In this document: one piece after another, positions 23,747-32,075 of the stretch | Layout of the letters: each line of letters begins with the position of its first letter | How positions within the stretch are numbered: the stretch's first letter is position 1 | Assembly (NCBI RefSeq): GCF_002154505.1 | Contig: NZ_MUBM01000013.1 | Coordinates: forward strand, 1-33,799 | DNA length: 33,799 bases | From: Streptomyces carpinensis | GTDB lineage: Bacteria; Actinomycetota; Actinomycetes; Streptomycetales; Streptomycetaceae | Reading direction: 5' to 3' | Notes under the pieces: model-generated | Told to the model about the DNA's origin: nothing | Database searches by the model: none | What the model saw: only the letters and a program-made list of their open reading frames with translations | Program-made: the position numbers and the translations under genes

Positions 23747-24847
23747 ATGGAGGTCACCGGACTGCTCCAGCAGCAGGCGTGGCGGCGCCGGGTACTGCCT
23801 CCGGTCGAGCAGGTCCGGCCAGGACTGTGGTCGCTGCCGGTGCCCATGCCGAACAACCCGCTCCGCTACGTCCTGTGCTACGCCTTCGAGGCCGGACCCG
23901 GGCTGGTCCTGGTCGATCCCGGCTGGCCCTTCGAGGGCGGCTGGGAGGCGCTGACCGGCAACCTTGCCGCGATCGGCGCCCGCCCTCACGACGTGACCGG
24001 TGTGCTGGTCACCCACGCCCACCTCGACCACCTCGGCCTCGCCGGCCAGGTGCGCGCGGAGTCCGGCTGCTGGGTGGCCATGCACCCGGCGGAGCAGCAC
24101 GCCCTGCACGGGCAGGCCGGCAGCAGGACCGAGGCGAAGGCGGGCGGCGGAGACGGCCGGGACTGGTGGGCCGAGGCCGGCATCCCGCCCGACTCGGGCG
24201 CCGACGCCCCACCGAGCGGGTCGAGCGGCGCCCTGGAAGGGCTGGTCGGGCTGGAGCCCGACCTGCTGCTCGAACACGGCGACAGCGCTCGCATCCCGGA
24301 CCGGGACGTTCGGGTGTTGTGGACACCCGGCCACACCCCGGGACATCTGTGCTTCGTCGCGCCGGACGACGGCGTGGTCCTCACCGGGGACCACCTGCTG
24401 CCCCGGATCACCCCCAACATCAGCAGTTATGCGTACGACACGCTCGATCCGCTCGGCGACTACCTCGACAGCCTCGATCTGCTTCCGCAGCACGACGCCT
24501 TCGAGGCACTTCCGGGCCACGAGTACCGGTTCCGCGGCATTGCCGCGCGGGCGGCCGCCGTATCGGCCCACCACGCCCGCCGGCTGGCCGAGATCCAGCG
24601 CCAGGTGGTCAGCGCCGACGGCGCCACCACCTGGGAGATCGCCGCCCGGATCACCTGGTCGCGCGACTGGGCCGAGTACTCCGGTTTCATGCTGCTCAGC
24701 GCCGTCGGGGAGACCCAGTCCCACCTGCAGTACCTGGAAGCCCGCGGCCTCGTCCGCCGGGAGGGCGGCCGACCGGTGCGCTGGTTTCCCGGCCCCGACC
24801 CCGGCCTCAGCGGCTCGCTTCCCCAGGACTCGAGGAGTACCGCATGA
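23747..24847 (+). CDS. Metallo-beta-lactamase-fold hydrolase with C-terminal winged helix
   Basis: A 366-residue protein. The MBL domain carries THAHLDH (His90, His92, Asp94, His95), TPGHTPGH (His196, His200), TGDHLLP (Asp215) and PGHEYRF (His258), a full two-metal ligand set. The C-terminal part (TTWEIAARITWSRDWAEYSG, SHLQYLEARGLVRREGG) is the winged-helix tail of the LACTB2-like group. In an acyl-CoA cluster a thioesterase or lactonase role is plausible but not shown. A hydrophilic Gly/Ala/Ser insertion at about 123-165 is longer than usual. ATG 23747 follows GGGGAGG. The stop overlaps the next start by four bases (ATGA). Confidence 0.88.
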   Translation: MEVTGLLQQQAWRRRVLPPVEQVRPGLWSLPVPMPNNPLRYVLCYAFEAGPGLVLVDPGWPFEGGWEALTGNLAAIGARPHDVTGVLVTHAHLDHLGLAGQVRAESGCWVAMHPAEQHALHGQAGSRTEAKAGGGDGRDWWAEAGIPPDSGADAPPSGSSGALEGLVGLEPDLLLEHGDSARIPDRDVRVLWTPGHTPGHLCFVAPDDGVVLTGDHLLPRITPNISSYAYDTLDPLGDYLDSLDLLPQHDAFEALPGHEYRFRGIAARAAAVSAHHARRLAEIQRQVVSADGATTWEIAARITWSRDWAEYSGFMLLSAVGETQSHLQYLEARGLVRREGGRPVRWFPGPDPGLSGSLPQDSRSTA

Positions 24848-26259
24848 CCAAGAAGAACCTGCGGTCCGTACTGTTGGACCGGGAGCTGACCGCCTATCCG
24901 AAGGGCGCCCAGCGGTGGGGCCTTTTGCTGCTCGTGGTGGCGAGCGGTATCTGCCTCACCTCACTCGGACTGGTCGCCGGCTCGATCGCTCCGCTGCTGT
25001 TCGAAGAGACCGGCATGACCACCGACTTCTACTCCTACTTGCTGGTGGTCGCCGGCATCGTCGGCGCGATCACCTCGTACTTCAGCGTGCTGAGCGACCG
25101 GATCGGTCGCGCCAACCTGATCGTCTACGGCGCCCTGGCCGCCGGACTGATCGCCACCTTCGGGGTGCCCACCGCGCACACCAAGTGGGAGTTCGCGGTC
25201 TGGTACTGCGTGATGGGCTTCGCCGACGGCGTCTCGCTGGTCGGGACGGCGACCCTGATGCGCGACTTCACCCCGCAGACCGGTCGCGCGACCGCCATGG
25301 GCATCAACACGCTGGGCACCGGTGCGTCCGCCCTGCTGATCAGCTTCTTCGCCGGCCGGCTGCTCAAGCACACCGACGACTGGCGGGTGATGCTGCATCT
25401 GACCGGAGGCGCCTGCCTCGCCGCCTTCGTGGCCTGCCTGTTCCTGCTCCGCGAACTGCCCCCGCGGCTGCGCGCCCAGGTGGTGGCCACCGCCGAGGAC
25501 GAGCACGTCCTGGAGAAGCAGGCCGCCGGCGCCGGCGAGGAGCAGCCCGGCCTGGCGCAGGCCCCGGGGATCGAGAAGCTGCGGGCGGTGATCAACCCGC
25601 GGATGATCTCGGCCAATCTGGCCATCATGTTCTACCTGATCGTCTTCGTCACCGCCTCCGGCTTCCTGACCCTGTACAACGTCGAGGTGCAGCACCTCTC
25701 GGTGGCCGAGGCCAACGACCTCGGCACCCTCTACTGGGCGGTGAACTGCGTCGGGCTGGTGCTCTTCGGCGTCCTCTCCGACCGGTTGCTGGTGCGCAAG
25801 CCGATCATGTTCCTGGGCGCGGGCGTGGTGGTCATCTCGATGATCTTCGTCATGACCGCCGACAACCCCGGCTACTGGCGGCTCGCCATCCCGCTGATGT
25901 TCTGGTCGCTGGGCATGGGAGGCGGATTCGCGCCGTGGTACGCGGCCTACAGCGAGGACTCCGAGGCCCGCAACGCGTCCCTGGTCGGCACCAGTTTCGG
26001 AGTCTTCGGGGTCTTCAACCGGCTTTCCGCCGTCATCGCCGGACTGGTCATCCCCCATGTAATCGGCTCGCCGATCGCCACCGCACACGGCTGGCGGATC
26101 TGGTTCATCGTCTGCATCGTGATGATGGTCCTCTTCATCCCCCTGTGCGCCTACGGGCTCGGCGGCCACTACAGCCCCCGCAAGGCCAGGTCAGCTCTGC
26201 TGGCCCGCTCGGCGGCGGCCCGGACCGCCGCGCAGACCAGCCCCGCGACCGCCGGTTAG
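24844..26259 (+). CDS. MFS transporter
   Basis: A 471-residue major facilitator with about 12 membrane segments. The first is LLLLVVASGICLTSLGLVAG. Motif A is seen as SDRIGRANLIVYGALAAG, and its second-half counterpart is SDRLLVRKPIMFLGAG. The central cytoplasmic loop (about 210-245) is charged and Glu/Gln-rich. The long N-terminus (MTKKNLRSVLLDRELTAYPKG) and YYAAYSED-like block (APWYAAYSEDSEARNASLVGT) are like those of acid/proton symporters, but the substrate cannot be fixed. It is translationally coupled to the MBL hydrolase, so it likely serves the same pathway, importing the acid or exporting a product. Confidence 0.88.
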   Translation: MTKKNLRSVLLDRELTAYPKGAQRWGLLLLVVASGICLTSLGLVAGSIAPLLFEETGMTTDFYSYLLVVAGIVGAITSYFSVLSDRIGRANLIVYGALAAGLIATFGVPTAHTKWEFAVWYCVMGFADGVSLVGTATLMRDFTPQTGRATAMGINTLGTGASALLISFFAGRLLKHTDDWRVMLHLTGGACLAAFVACLFLLRELPPRLRAQVVATAEDEHVLEKQAAGAGEEQPGLAQAPGIEKLRAVINPRMISANLAIMFYLIVFVTASGFLTLYNVEVQHLSVAEANDLGTLYWAVNCVGLVLFGVLSDRLLVRKPIMFLGAGVVVISMIFVMTADNPGYWRLAIPLMFWSLGMGGGFAPWYAAYSEDSEARNASLVGTSFGVFGVFNRLSAVIAGLVIPHVIGSPIATAHGWRIWFIVCIVMMVLFIPLCAYGLGGHYSPRKARSALLARSAAARTAAQTSPATAG

Positions 26260-26280
26260 CGGGCTGAGGGGGCCACGTCC

Positions 26281-27078
26281 ATGGCAGAGACCTCCGACGT
26301 ACTGGTCGAACGGGACGGAAGCGGCATCGTCACCGTCACCCTCAACCGACCCGCGGTCAAGAACAGCGTCCGGCCGTCGGGCTGGACGGAACTCACCAGG
26401 ATCTTCGACGAGATCGCGGGCCGCGCGGACGACCGCGTGGTGGCGCTCACCGGGGCCGGCGGCGACTTCTGCTCCGGCGCGGACCTGCGCGCGGCCGGCG
26501 GCGAGGAGCCGCCGGGCCGAGGGATGCGGCGGGTCAACGCGGCGCTGCTCGCCCTGCGGGACCTGCCCCAGCCCACCATCGCGGCGGTCCGCGGGGCCGC
26601 GGTCGGCGCCGGCTTCAACATGGCGCTCGCCTGCGATCTGGCGATCGCCGAGGAGACGGCGAGGTTCTCGCAGATCTTCTCCCGGCGCGGACTCTCGGTC
26701 GACTTCGGCGGCACCTGGTTCCTGACCCATATGGTCGGGCTCCACCGGGCCAAGGAACTCGCCTTCTTCGGCCGGATCCTCTCCGCGCGCGAGGTCCACG
26801 CCCTCGGCCTGCTCAACCGGGTCGTACCCGAGGGACAGGCCCTGGCGCAGGCGCTGGCCTGGGCACGCGAACTGCTGGGCCTCGCGCCCCTGGCACTGTC
26901 CCAGACAAAAGAACTGCTCAACCTCGCCGCCTCCGGGACCTTCCACGACAGCGTGCTGCGCGAGGCGACCGCCCAGCACCTCAACGGAACCAGCGACGAC
27001 ACCCGCGAGGCGATCCAGGCCTTCCTGGAGAAGCGGCAGCCCGTCTTCGGCAACCACCGTCGCGCGACCGAGACCTGA
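26281..27078 (+). CDS. Enoyl-CoA hydratase/isomerase-family protein, isomerase-like active site
   Basis: A 265-residue crotonase-fold protein. The oxyanion-hole loops are DFCSGADL (62-69) and AAVRGAAVGAGFNMALACDLAIA (101-123). The two Glu of classical hydratases are absent. Asn113 replaces the first, in GAGFNMALACD. The second position is near Phe133, while Asp141 in GLSVDFGG sits where PaaG/dienoyl-isomerase-type members have their catalytic acid. A double-bond isomerase or ring-modifying role is therefore more likely than simple hydration. This fits a cluster that already has two MaoC hydratases. The ATG at 26281 lies 21 bases after the MFS stop. Confidence 0.88.
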   Translation: MAETSDVLVERDGSGIVTVTLNRPAVKNSVRPSGWTELTRIFDEIAGRADDRVVALTGAGGDFCSGADLRAAGGEEPPGRGMRRVNAALLALRDLPQPTIAAVRGAAVGAGFNMALACDLAIAEETARFSQIFSRRGLSVDFGGTWFLTHMVGLHRAKELAFFGRILSAREVHALGLLNRVVPEGQALAQALAWARELLGLAPLALSQTKELLNLAASGTFHDSVLREATAQHLNGTSDDTREAIQAFLEKRQPVFGNHRRATET

Positions 27079-27099
27079 TCCCCTGAAAGGAGCCGTCCA

Positions 27100-27945
27100 A
27101 TGGCGCTCAACCTGGACCTGGTGGGCAAGGAGTGGGAAGGAGCGGGGCGGCGCTGGACGTCGACCGACACCATCCTCTACGCGCTGGGCGTCGGCGCGGG
27201 GGCCGAGGACCCGTCGGCCGAGCTGGCCTTCACCACCGAGAACTCGCACGACGTCGCCCAGCAGGTACTGCCCACCTTCGCCGTCATGCTGGGCGGCCGG
27301 GCAGCGATGCCCCCGCTCGGGGACTTCGACATCTCCCAGGTTCTACACGCCGAGCAGTCGGTCACTCTGCACGGCCCCCTGCCCGTCGAGGGCGCCAGCC
27401 GCATCAGAAGCCGCGTGGTCGGCTTCTACGACAAGGGACCCAACGCCATCGCCGTGATCGAGGGCACGGTCACCGACGCGGACTCCGGCGCCCTCCTGGC
27501 CGAGGTACGCAGCGGCACCTTCATCCGCGGCGAGGGCGGCTTCGGGGGCGAACGCGGCCCCGCCACCCCGTGGGAGCGCCCCGAGCGCGCGCCGGACCAC
27601 ACTGTGACCTACCGGACCCGACCTGACCAGGCGCTGCTCTACCGGCTGAGCGGCGACCGCAACCCGCTGCACTCCGACCCCTGGCTCGCCGACAAGGCCG
27701 GATTCGACCGCCCGATACTGCACGGCCTGTGCAGCTACGGCTTCACCGGCCGGGCTCTGCTGCACACCGTCTGCGACTCGGATCCGGCCCGGTTCGGCAG
27801 CATGTCCGTCCGCTTCGCCTCCCCGGTGCTCCCCGGCGCGGAACTCTCGGTGCTCATCTGGGAGGACGGCGACACCTGCCGGTTCCAGACCACGGCGGCC
27901 GGCACGGTCGTACTCGACCGCGGCGTCTTCACCAAACGCGTGTGA
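27100..27945 (+). CDS. MaoC-type 2-enoyl-CoA hydratase 2 (double hot-dog), copy 2
   Basis: A 281-residue paralogue of the protein at 18770. The same frame is recognisable throughout: STDTILYALGVGAGAEDP, LAFTTENSHDVAQQVLPTF, GGFGGERGPATPWERP, YRLSGDRNPLHSDPW and FDRPILHGLCSYGFTGRALLH. Catalytic Asp186 and His191 and Asn188 are conserved. The N-terminus differs (NLDLVGKEWEG). The two copies belong to different transcription units, so they may act at successive turns of side-chain oxidation or on different stereo- or branch isomers. AAAGGAG precedes ATG 27100, 21 bases after the isomerase gene. Confidence 0.92.
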   Translation: MALNLDLVGKEWEGAGRRWTSTDTILYALGVGAGAEDPSAELAFTTENSHDVAQQVLPTFAVMLGGRAAMPPLGDFDISQVLHAEQSVTLHGPLPVEGASRIRSRVVGFYDKGPNAIAVIEGTVTDADSGALLAEVRSGTFIRGEGGFGGERGPATPWERPERAPDHTVTYRTRPDQALLYRLSGDRNPLHSDPWLADKAGFDRPILHGLCSYGFTGRALLHTVCDSDPARFGSMSVRFASPVLPGAELSVLIWEDGDTCRFQTTAAGTVVLDRGVFTKRV

Positions 27946-27971
27946 CCCACAGCTGCGACCGAGGGAGCACG

Positions 27972-29432
27972 GTGGCGACCACCCTGACGCCCACCCGATC
28001 CAGAGCCGTCACCATTGCCCTGGCCTTCAGCGGCATGGTCGTCTCGATGATGTTCACCCTGATGGTGCCGATCATCCCCGACCTTCCCCGGCTGCTGTCG
28101 GCCTCGCCCGAGAACGCCTCCTGGGCCGTCACCGCCACCCTGCTCTCCTCGGCCCTGTTCACCCCGGTCAGCGGCCGGCTCGGGGACATGTACGGCAAAC
28201 GCCGGATGGTGGTGGTCAGCCTGCTGCTGATGGTCGCCGGATCGGCGGTCTGCGCCCTGTCCAGCTCACTGCCGGTGGTGGTGGGTGGACGGGCGCTCCA
28301 GGGGTGCGCCGTCGGCGTGATCCCACTCGGCATCAGCATCATGCGCGACCTGCTGCCGCCGGAACGGCTCGGCTCGGCCATGGCTCTGATGAGCGCCACC
28401 CTGGGCGCCGGCGGCGCGGTCGGGCTCCCGCTCGGCGCCCTCCTCGCACAGCTAGCCGACTGGCACCTGCTCTTCCTGGCCGCGGCCGGCACGGGCACCG
28501 TCGGACTCGTCCTCACCCTCACGGTGGTGCCCGACTCGCCGCTGCGCGCCGGAGGACGGTTCGACTTCCTCGGCGCCGCCGGGCTCTCCTCCGGGCTGGT
28601 CTGCCTGCTGCTGCCGGTCAGCAAGGGCGGCGGCTGGGGCTGGGACAGCCCGCTGACCCTCGGCCTGTTCGGTGCAGCGGCGGTGATCCTCCCCGGTTGG
28701 GGACTGGTGGAGCTGCGGGTCGCCGAACCCCTGGTCGACCTGCGGGCGACCGCCCGGCGCGAGGTGCTGATCACCAACGCCGCGTCTATCGCCTTCGGGG
28801 TCGCCATGTTCGGGAGCAGCCTGGTCTTCCCCCAGGTGCTCCAGGCCCCGGCCGCCTCCGGCTACGGCCTGGACCTCTCGCTGTTCCAGGCCGGGCTCTG
28901 CATGAGCGCGGGCGGCGCGATGATGATCGTGCTCTCACCCCTCTCGGCTCGGGTCACCGACGCCTACGGGCCCCGCGTGACGCTGATGACCGGAGCCCTG
29001 CTCGCCGTCGCCGGATACGGCCTCGGGTTCTTCCTGATGGACCACGTCTGGCAGATCGTCCTGGCCGCGACCGTGGTCTCCTCCGGCGTCGGCCTCGGCT
29101 ACGCCGCCATGCCCGCCTTGATCATGGGCACGGTCCCCACCTCGGAGACCGCCGCGGCCAACGGCTTCAACTCGCTCATGCGCTCCATCGGCACCACCTC
29201 GGCCAGCGCGGTGATCAGCGCCGTCCTGGCCGCCCACCTCATCCGGATCGGCGACGTCCCGCTCCCCTCGCGCGAGGGGTTCCGGCTCGCCCTGGCCATC
29301 ACCACCACCGCCGCGGCCTCGGCCCTGGCCATCGCCGCCTTCCTGCCGCGCCGCCGGCCGACAGCCGAGCGCATCCTTATGGACCGTCACAGGTCCGTCG
29401 GCATCGACGGCAGCCGATCTCGTATCAGCTGA
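27972..29432 (+). CDS. MFS transporter, DHA2-like (14 membrane segments)
   Basis: A 486-residue permease of EmrB/QacA size. Visible features are motif A GRLGDMYGKRRMVVVSLLL, the antiporter motif C-like GAGGAVGLPLGALLAQLADW and about 14 hydrophobic segments up to ALAITTTAAASALAIAAFL. The C-terminus is basic (RHRSVGIDGSRSRIS). GTG 27972 follows GAGGGAG. As the last gene of the operon, 26 bases after the MaoC gene, it could export toxic intermediates or import substrate; DHA2 members are mostly exporters. Confidence 0.88.
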   Translation: MATTLTPTRSRAVTIALAFSGMVVSMMFTLMVPIIPDLPRLLSASPENASWAVTATLLSSALFTPVSGRLGDMYGKRRMVVVSLLLMVAGSAVCALSSSLPVVVGGRALQGCAVGVIPLGISIMRDLLPPERLGSAMALMSATLGAGGAVGLPLGALLAQLADWHLLFLAAAGTGTVGLVLTLTVVPDSPLRAGGRFDFLGAAGLSSGLVCLLLPVSKGGGWGWDSPLTLGLFGAAAVILPGWGLVELRVAEPLVDLRATARREVLITNAASIAFGVAMFGSSLVFPQVLQAPAASGYGLDLSLFQAGLCMSAGGAMMIVLSPLSARVTDAYGPRVTLMTGALLAVAGYGLGFFLMDHVWQIVLAATVVSSGVGLGYAAMPALIMGTVPTSETAAANGFNSLMRSIGTTSASAVISAVLAAHLIRIGDVPLPSREGFRLALAITTTAAASALAIAAFLPRRRPTAERILMDRHRSVGIDGSRSRIS

Positions 29433-29502
29433 CTGGTGCCGCGCGGGGACCAGGCACGGTTCAGCAGTTCAGCTCGTGCCGAGGTCAATGGTGGCGCCAT
29501 CC

Positions 29503-29518
29503 GGCGCACGTGTGCGCC
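29503..29518 (+). terminator. Terminator between the MFS gene and the IHF-like gene
   Basis: GGCGCA-CGTG-TGCGCC forms a six-pair GC stem with a tetraloop, followed by TTCT. It lies 70 bases after the MFS stop and 100 bases before the convergent IHF-like stop, so it may serve both. A weaker CTGGT/ACCAG stem is at 29433-29453. Confidence 0.5.
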
Positions 29519-29618
29519 TTCTGAGCGATGGGGCCGCGGATCCGCATGGCGCCGGCACCATCCGGCCCTGACCCGTGCCCTGTGCCAGGGCCGTCGTCAT
29601 GCGCCGGGGCGCCGCCGG

Positions 29619-29933
29619 TCAGCTCTGCGACGCGAACCGTTCGAGAAGGCGTACGCGCTGCTGGATGCCCAGACCTTGGATGCGGCGGCTGTCGGAGATC
29701 CCTATCTCGGCGATGAGTTTTTGGGCTCGCACCTTGCCGATGTCGGGGAGGGATTCGAGCAGGGTGCGGACCGGCATCTTGCGGATGGCCTCGGAGTCGC
29801 TGGCCAGCACATCGGCGAGGGACATCCTGCCGTGCTTGAGGGCGTCTCTCACTTCGGCCCGCACCTTGCGCGCGGCAGTGGCCTTGTCGAGCGCGGCCCG
29901 GCGCTGTTCGGGGCTGAGCGGGGGCAGAGCCAT
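29619..29933 (-). CDS. Actinobacterial integration host factor-like protein (mIHF/sIHF family)
   Basis: A 104-residue nucleoid protein. It begins MALPPLSPEQRRAALDKATAARKVRAEVRDALKHG, the N-terminal helix of actinobacterial IHF. The helix-two-turn-helix part follows: MPVRTLLESLPDIGKVRAQKLIAEIGISDSRRIQGLG. Family members bind DNA without sequence specificity, bend it and affect supercoiling. The usual housekeeping copy lies next to guanylate kinase; none of that context is here, and several core residues differ (DIGKVRAQKLIAEIG). It is therefore probably a second, accessory copy. ATG 29933 is chosen because the protein starts exactly as family members do; the frame is open further upstream to 30149 without similarity. 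A tandem inverted-repeat site lies about 150 bases upstream. Confidence 0.85.
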   Translation of the reverse strand: MALPPLSPEQRRAALDKATAARKVRAEVRDALKHGRMSLADVLASDSEAIRKMPVRTLLESLPDIGKVRAQKLIAEIGISDSRRIQGLGIQQRVRLLERFASQS

Positions 29934-30083
29934 GAGGGGGGTCCTTACGTTGCACGACATGAACGGTCCCATCATGTCTGCGTGCCAGGGCTTTGACCAG
30001 CAGTTATGAGGGTTGATGAGCACCTGGTTCCGAGCCGTATTTGCCGATCCACGCGGGCTCGCGTTGCCGCAGGTCACAGACTG

Positions 30084-30113
30084 TTGCGATGTTGCGGACC
30101 GCAATCCGCAACA
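30084..30113. repeat. Nested inverted repeat TTGCG-N3-TTGCG-N3-CGCAA-N2-CGCAA
   Basis: Two TTGCG half-sites (30084-30088, 30092-30096) are followed by two CGCAA half-sites (30100-30104, 30107-30111). The best single dyad is TGTTGCGGA (30090-30098) with TCCGCAACA (30105-30113), a perfect nine-base pair with six-base spacer. It resembles a double operator, about 150 bases upstream of the IHF-like start. Confidence 0.55.
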
Positions 30114-30316
30114 AGCCGCGACCTGCATTTGACGGTGGATCAACCACACTGGCTGCTCCGGGGATTAGCCACAGCGGACGTCGTCTGGTGCGGACACCGC
30201 GGGTGATGAACCGGGCCCCGCTCCAACGGGCGCCCGGCCCAGCCCTATACGCGGCAACATTTTCTCGCCGCCCAGCAACGGCATAATGCGACAAGGCAGG
30301 ACCGGGGCGGGTGACG

Positions 30317-30337
30317 GCGGCCCTTGATCAGGGCCGC
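30317..30337. terminator. Hairpin GCGGCCCT-TGATC-AGGGCCGC
   Basis: A perfect eight-base-pair GC-rich stem with a five-base loop. No adjoining gene end is recognisable, so it may be the leftover terminator of a lost gene, or a structure in the leader of the phosphotransferase remnant. Confidence 0.4.
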
Positions 30338-30525
30338 ATCGCCTTACCGCCGGCGTCGACCGAGGCTCGAGTTGGGGGTTTCAGGCTCACACCGGCCACC
30401 TCGGGCCGACCCCGGAGACCGACGGGCCCCTGGGTAATCCCCGCGTTCGAGGGACGACTGGACGGGGTTGCGGGCGACCGGCACCATGGGAGCGCTTCCA
30501 ATCCTGTGTCGGAAAGCGTGCCTCT

Positions 30526-31084
30526 ATGCAGAGCCAGACCAAGCGCAGCGTGTCCCCCCGCGAACTCGATGCCATGCTCCGTGCCTCCGCCGGTGCCGGG
30601 TGCCGCCTGGAGGCCGAACTGGCCGACGGCTGGTTCAACACCGCCTACCGTGTCGCGCTGGACGACGGCCGGCCCGCCGTCGTCAAGATCGCCCCGTCTG
30701 CCGGCGCCGCGGTCCTGCGCTACGAGTTGGGCATCCTCGCAACGGAGGCCATGGTCTACCGGCGCATCGCCGGACTCCCGGACGGCGGAATGCCGGCACC
30801 CTCCCTGCTGCACGTGGGCAAGGAGTTCCTCGTCATCTCCCTGCTGCAGGGCACCGCGTGGGACAAGGCGGCCGACAGCCTGTCTCCGACCGTCCACGCG
30901 GCACTGCGACGAGAACTGGGCGCGATCGCACGCCTGCACACCCTGGCACCGGAGGACGGCCGACCTCTATCTCGGCCTGCTGCTCGTCATCGAGTGCGGC
31001 CCCCGCGGCTTCAGCTCCGACCACCTCACCTTCTGCCGTCGTACCCTTGCCGACAGCGTCACCCGGCTCCGGACACTGAGGTAG
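30526..31084 (+). pseudogene. Aminoglycoside-phosphotransferase-like gene with internal deletion
   Basis: The N-lobe is intact from ATG 30526: LEAELADGWFNTAYRVALDDGRPAVVKIAP with the ATP-binding Lys, then ELGILATEAMVYRRI, VISLLQGTAWD and LGAIARLHTLAPEDG. At about 30955-30963 the frame changes. Frame 2 continues with TADLYLGLLLVIECGPRGFSSDHLTFCRRTL to a stop at 31084, which resembles the extreme C-terminus of APH-family kinases. The catalytic HxD loop and metal site, roughly 130 residues, are absent. A single deletion fusing the two ends explains both observations. The product would not be an active kinase. The original substrate is unknown. Confidence 0.75.
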
Positions 31085-31493
31085 GCGCCCGCGGAGGCCA
31101 CCAGCCTGTCGGCGGTGCACGGCATGGCGCCGGTACTTCCGGCTCGCTGCCGCGGGCTCGGCCGATGATCCCTGCCTCCTCGGGCGACCACGCCCAGGCC
31201 CTGGCCGGGACCGCCGGCATCTTGCTGTCCCGGCCACCGTGGCGATCCACGACTCCCAATGCGTGCGGCCGGAGATGGGACGTGCTGGATTCGCTGCGCA
31301 ACGAGTGCCTGGTTGCGCGTCCACGCCGTTCTGCTGTTGCCGGCATGCTGCGCAGTCTTCGGCCGGTCGGGTTTCGCAACGCGCTGACCTGCTCTATTCC
31401 GAGGCCGGTGGTCGGGGTCTGGGCTGTCGTGGTCGGGGTGGCGTTGGCGCAGGACACTGGAAGTGAGGGCCGTATCTTTCCTCTCTGGAGGGG
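31085..31493. other. 409-base stretch with no recognised gene
   Basis: Several open frames cross this stretch but none has family motifs, a ribosome-binding site or consistent codon bias. The GGAGGGGG at 31487-31494 belongs to the following Rv1733c-type gene. Confidence 0.5.
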
Positions 31494-32075
31494 GTGTTGG
31501 CGGTGGTGAGGGCGCGTTGGTGGTGCTGGCGTTTTCGACGCAGCCCGCTCAGGCGGCGCAGCGATGTCGTCGAAGCCTGGGTCATGCTCATGACGTGGCT
31601 GCTTGCCGCCGTGGGCGGTGTGCTGGCAGGCGTGGTGACCGCTGGCGCGGTCTCCTCGGGCGTTGCGCGGCAGCGAGCTGGATGGCAGGAGGTCTCGGCT
31701 GTGGTCGTCAAGCGGGCGGCGGACCAGGAACCGGCCCAGGCAGTGGGCACACGGCAGGCGTGGGCCACCGTGCGCTGGAGGGCATAGGACGGCTCGGTAC
31801 ACACCGGCCAGACGCAGGTGCCGCCCGGTGCCGGGCCGGGGAGCCGCGTGACCGTCTTGACGGACATGCACGGTGGCCTTGATTTTGCTCCGGTCTCCGG
31901 CTCGGCAGCTGGCTTCAGCGTGGCGGTCATGGGCGTCCTGGCCGCTGCCGGCGCGGGCACGACGGCGTGGGCCTGCGGGCGGGGCCTCTGCGCGTGCCTG
32001 TACCGGTACCGGGTGCGGCAGTGGGATGTGGAGTGGGCACGGGTCGACACACGCTGGGGCGGAATGACGGGGTGA
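31494..32075 (+). pseudogene. Rv1733c-family membrane protein interrupted by one in-frame TAG
   Basis: The frame reads as a typical streptomycete Rv1733c-type two-pass membrane protein of about 190 residues. There is a basic start (ARWWCWRFRRSPLRRRSDV), a first membrane segment (AWVMLMTWLLAAVGGVLAGVV), an extracytoplasmic part with WATVRWRA, a second membrane segment (FSVAVMGVLAAAGAGTTAWACG) and the tail QWDVEWARVDTRWGG. At 31785-31787 an amber codon separates WATVRWRA from DGSVHTGQTQVPPGAGPGSRV. Both sides are in the same frame and together fit the family without gap. It is either a young pseudogene or a base-call error. Starts at GTG 31494, 31503 or 31506 are possible; 31503/31506 have better spacing from GGAGGGG. 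The function of the family is unknown. Confidence 0.75.

Larger units (their letters stand above)
29934..30525. other. 592-base intergenic region with inverted repeats
   Basis: No convincing gene is seen. The region contains the nested repeat at 30084-30111 and the hairpin at 30317-30337, and is the upstream region of both the IHF-like gene (minus) and the deleted phosphotransferase (plus). It is less GC-rich around 29990-30200 than the catabolic module. Confidence 0.5.

Noticed and set aside
6604..29432. A cholesterol or bile-acid pathway as a firm assignment
   Set aside because: Side-chain-type enzymes are present but no ring-degrading, P450 or Mce genes are in the window, so the substrate is left open.
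6604..29432. A natural-product biosynthetic cluster
   Set aside because: No PKS, NRPS, terpene synthase or tailoring set; the enzyme content is catabolic CoA chemistry.
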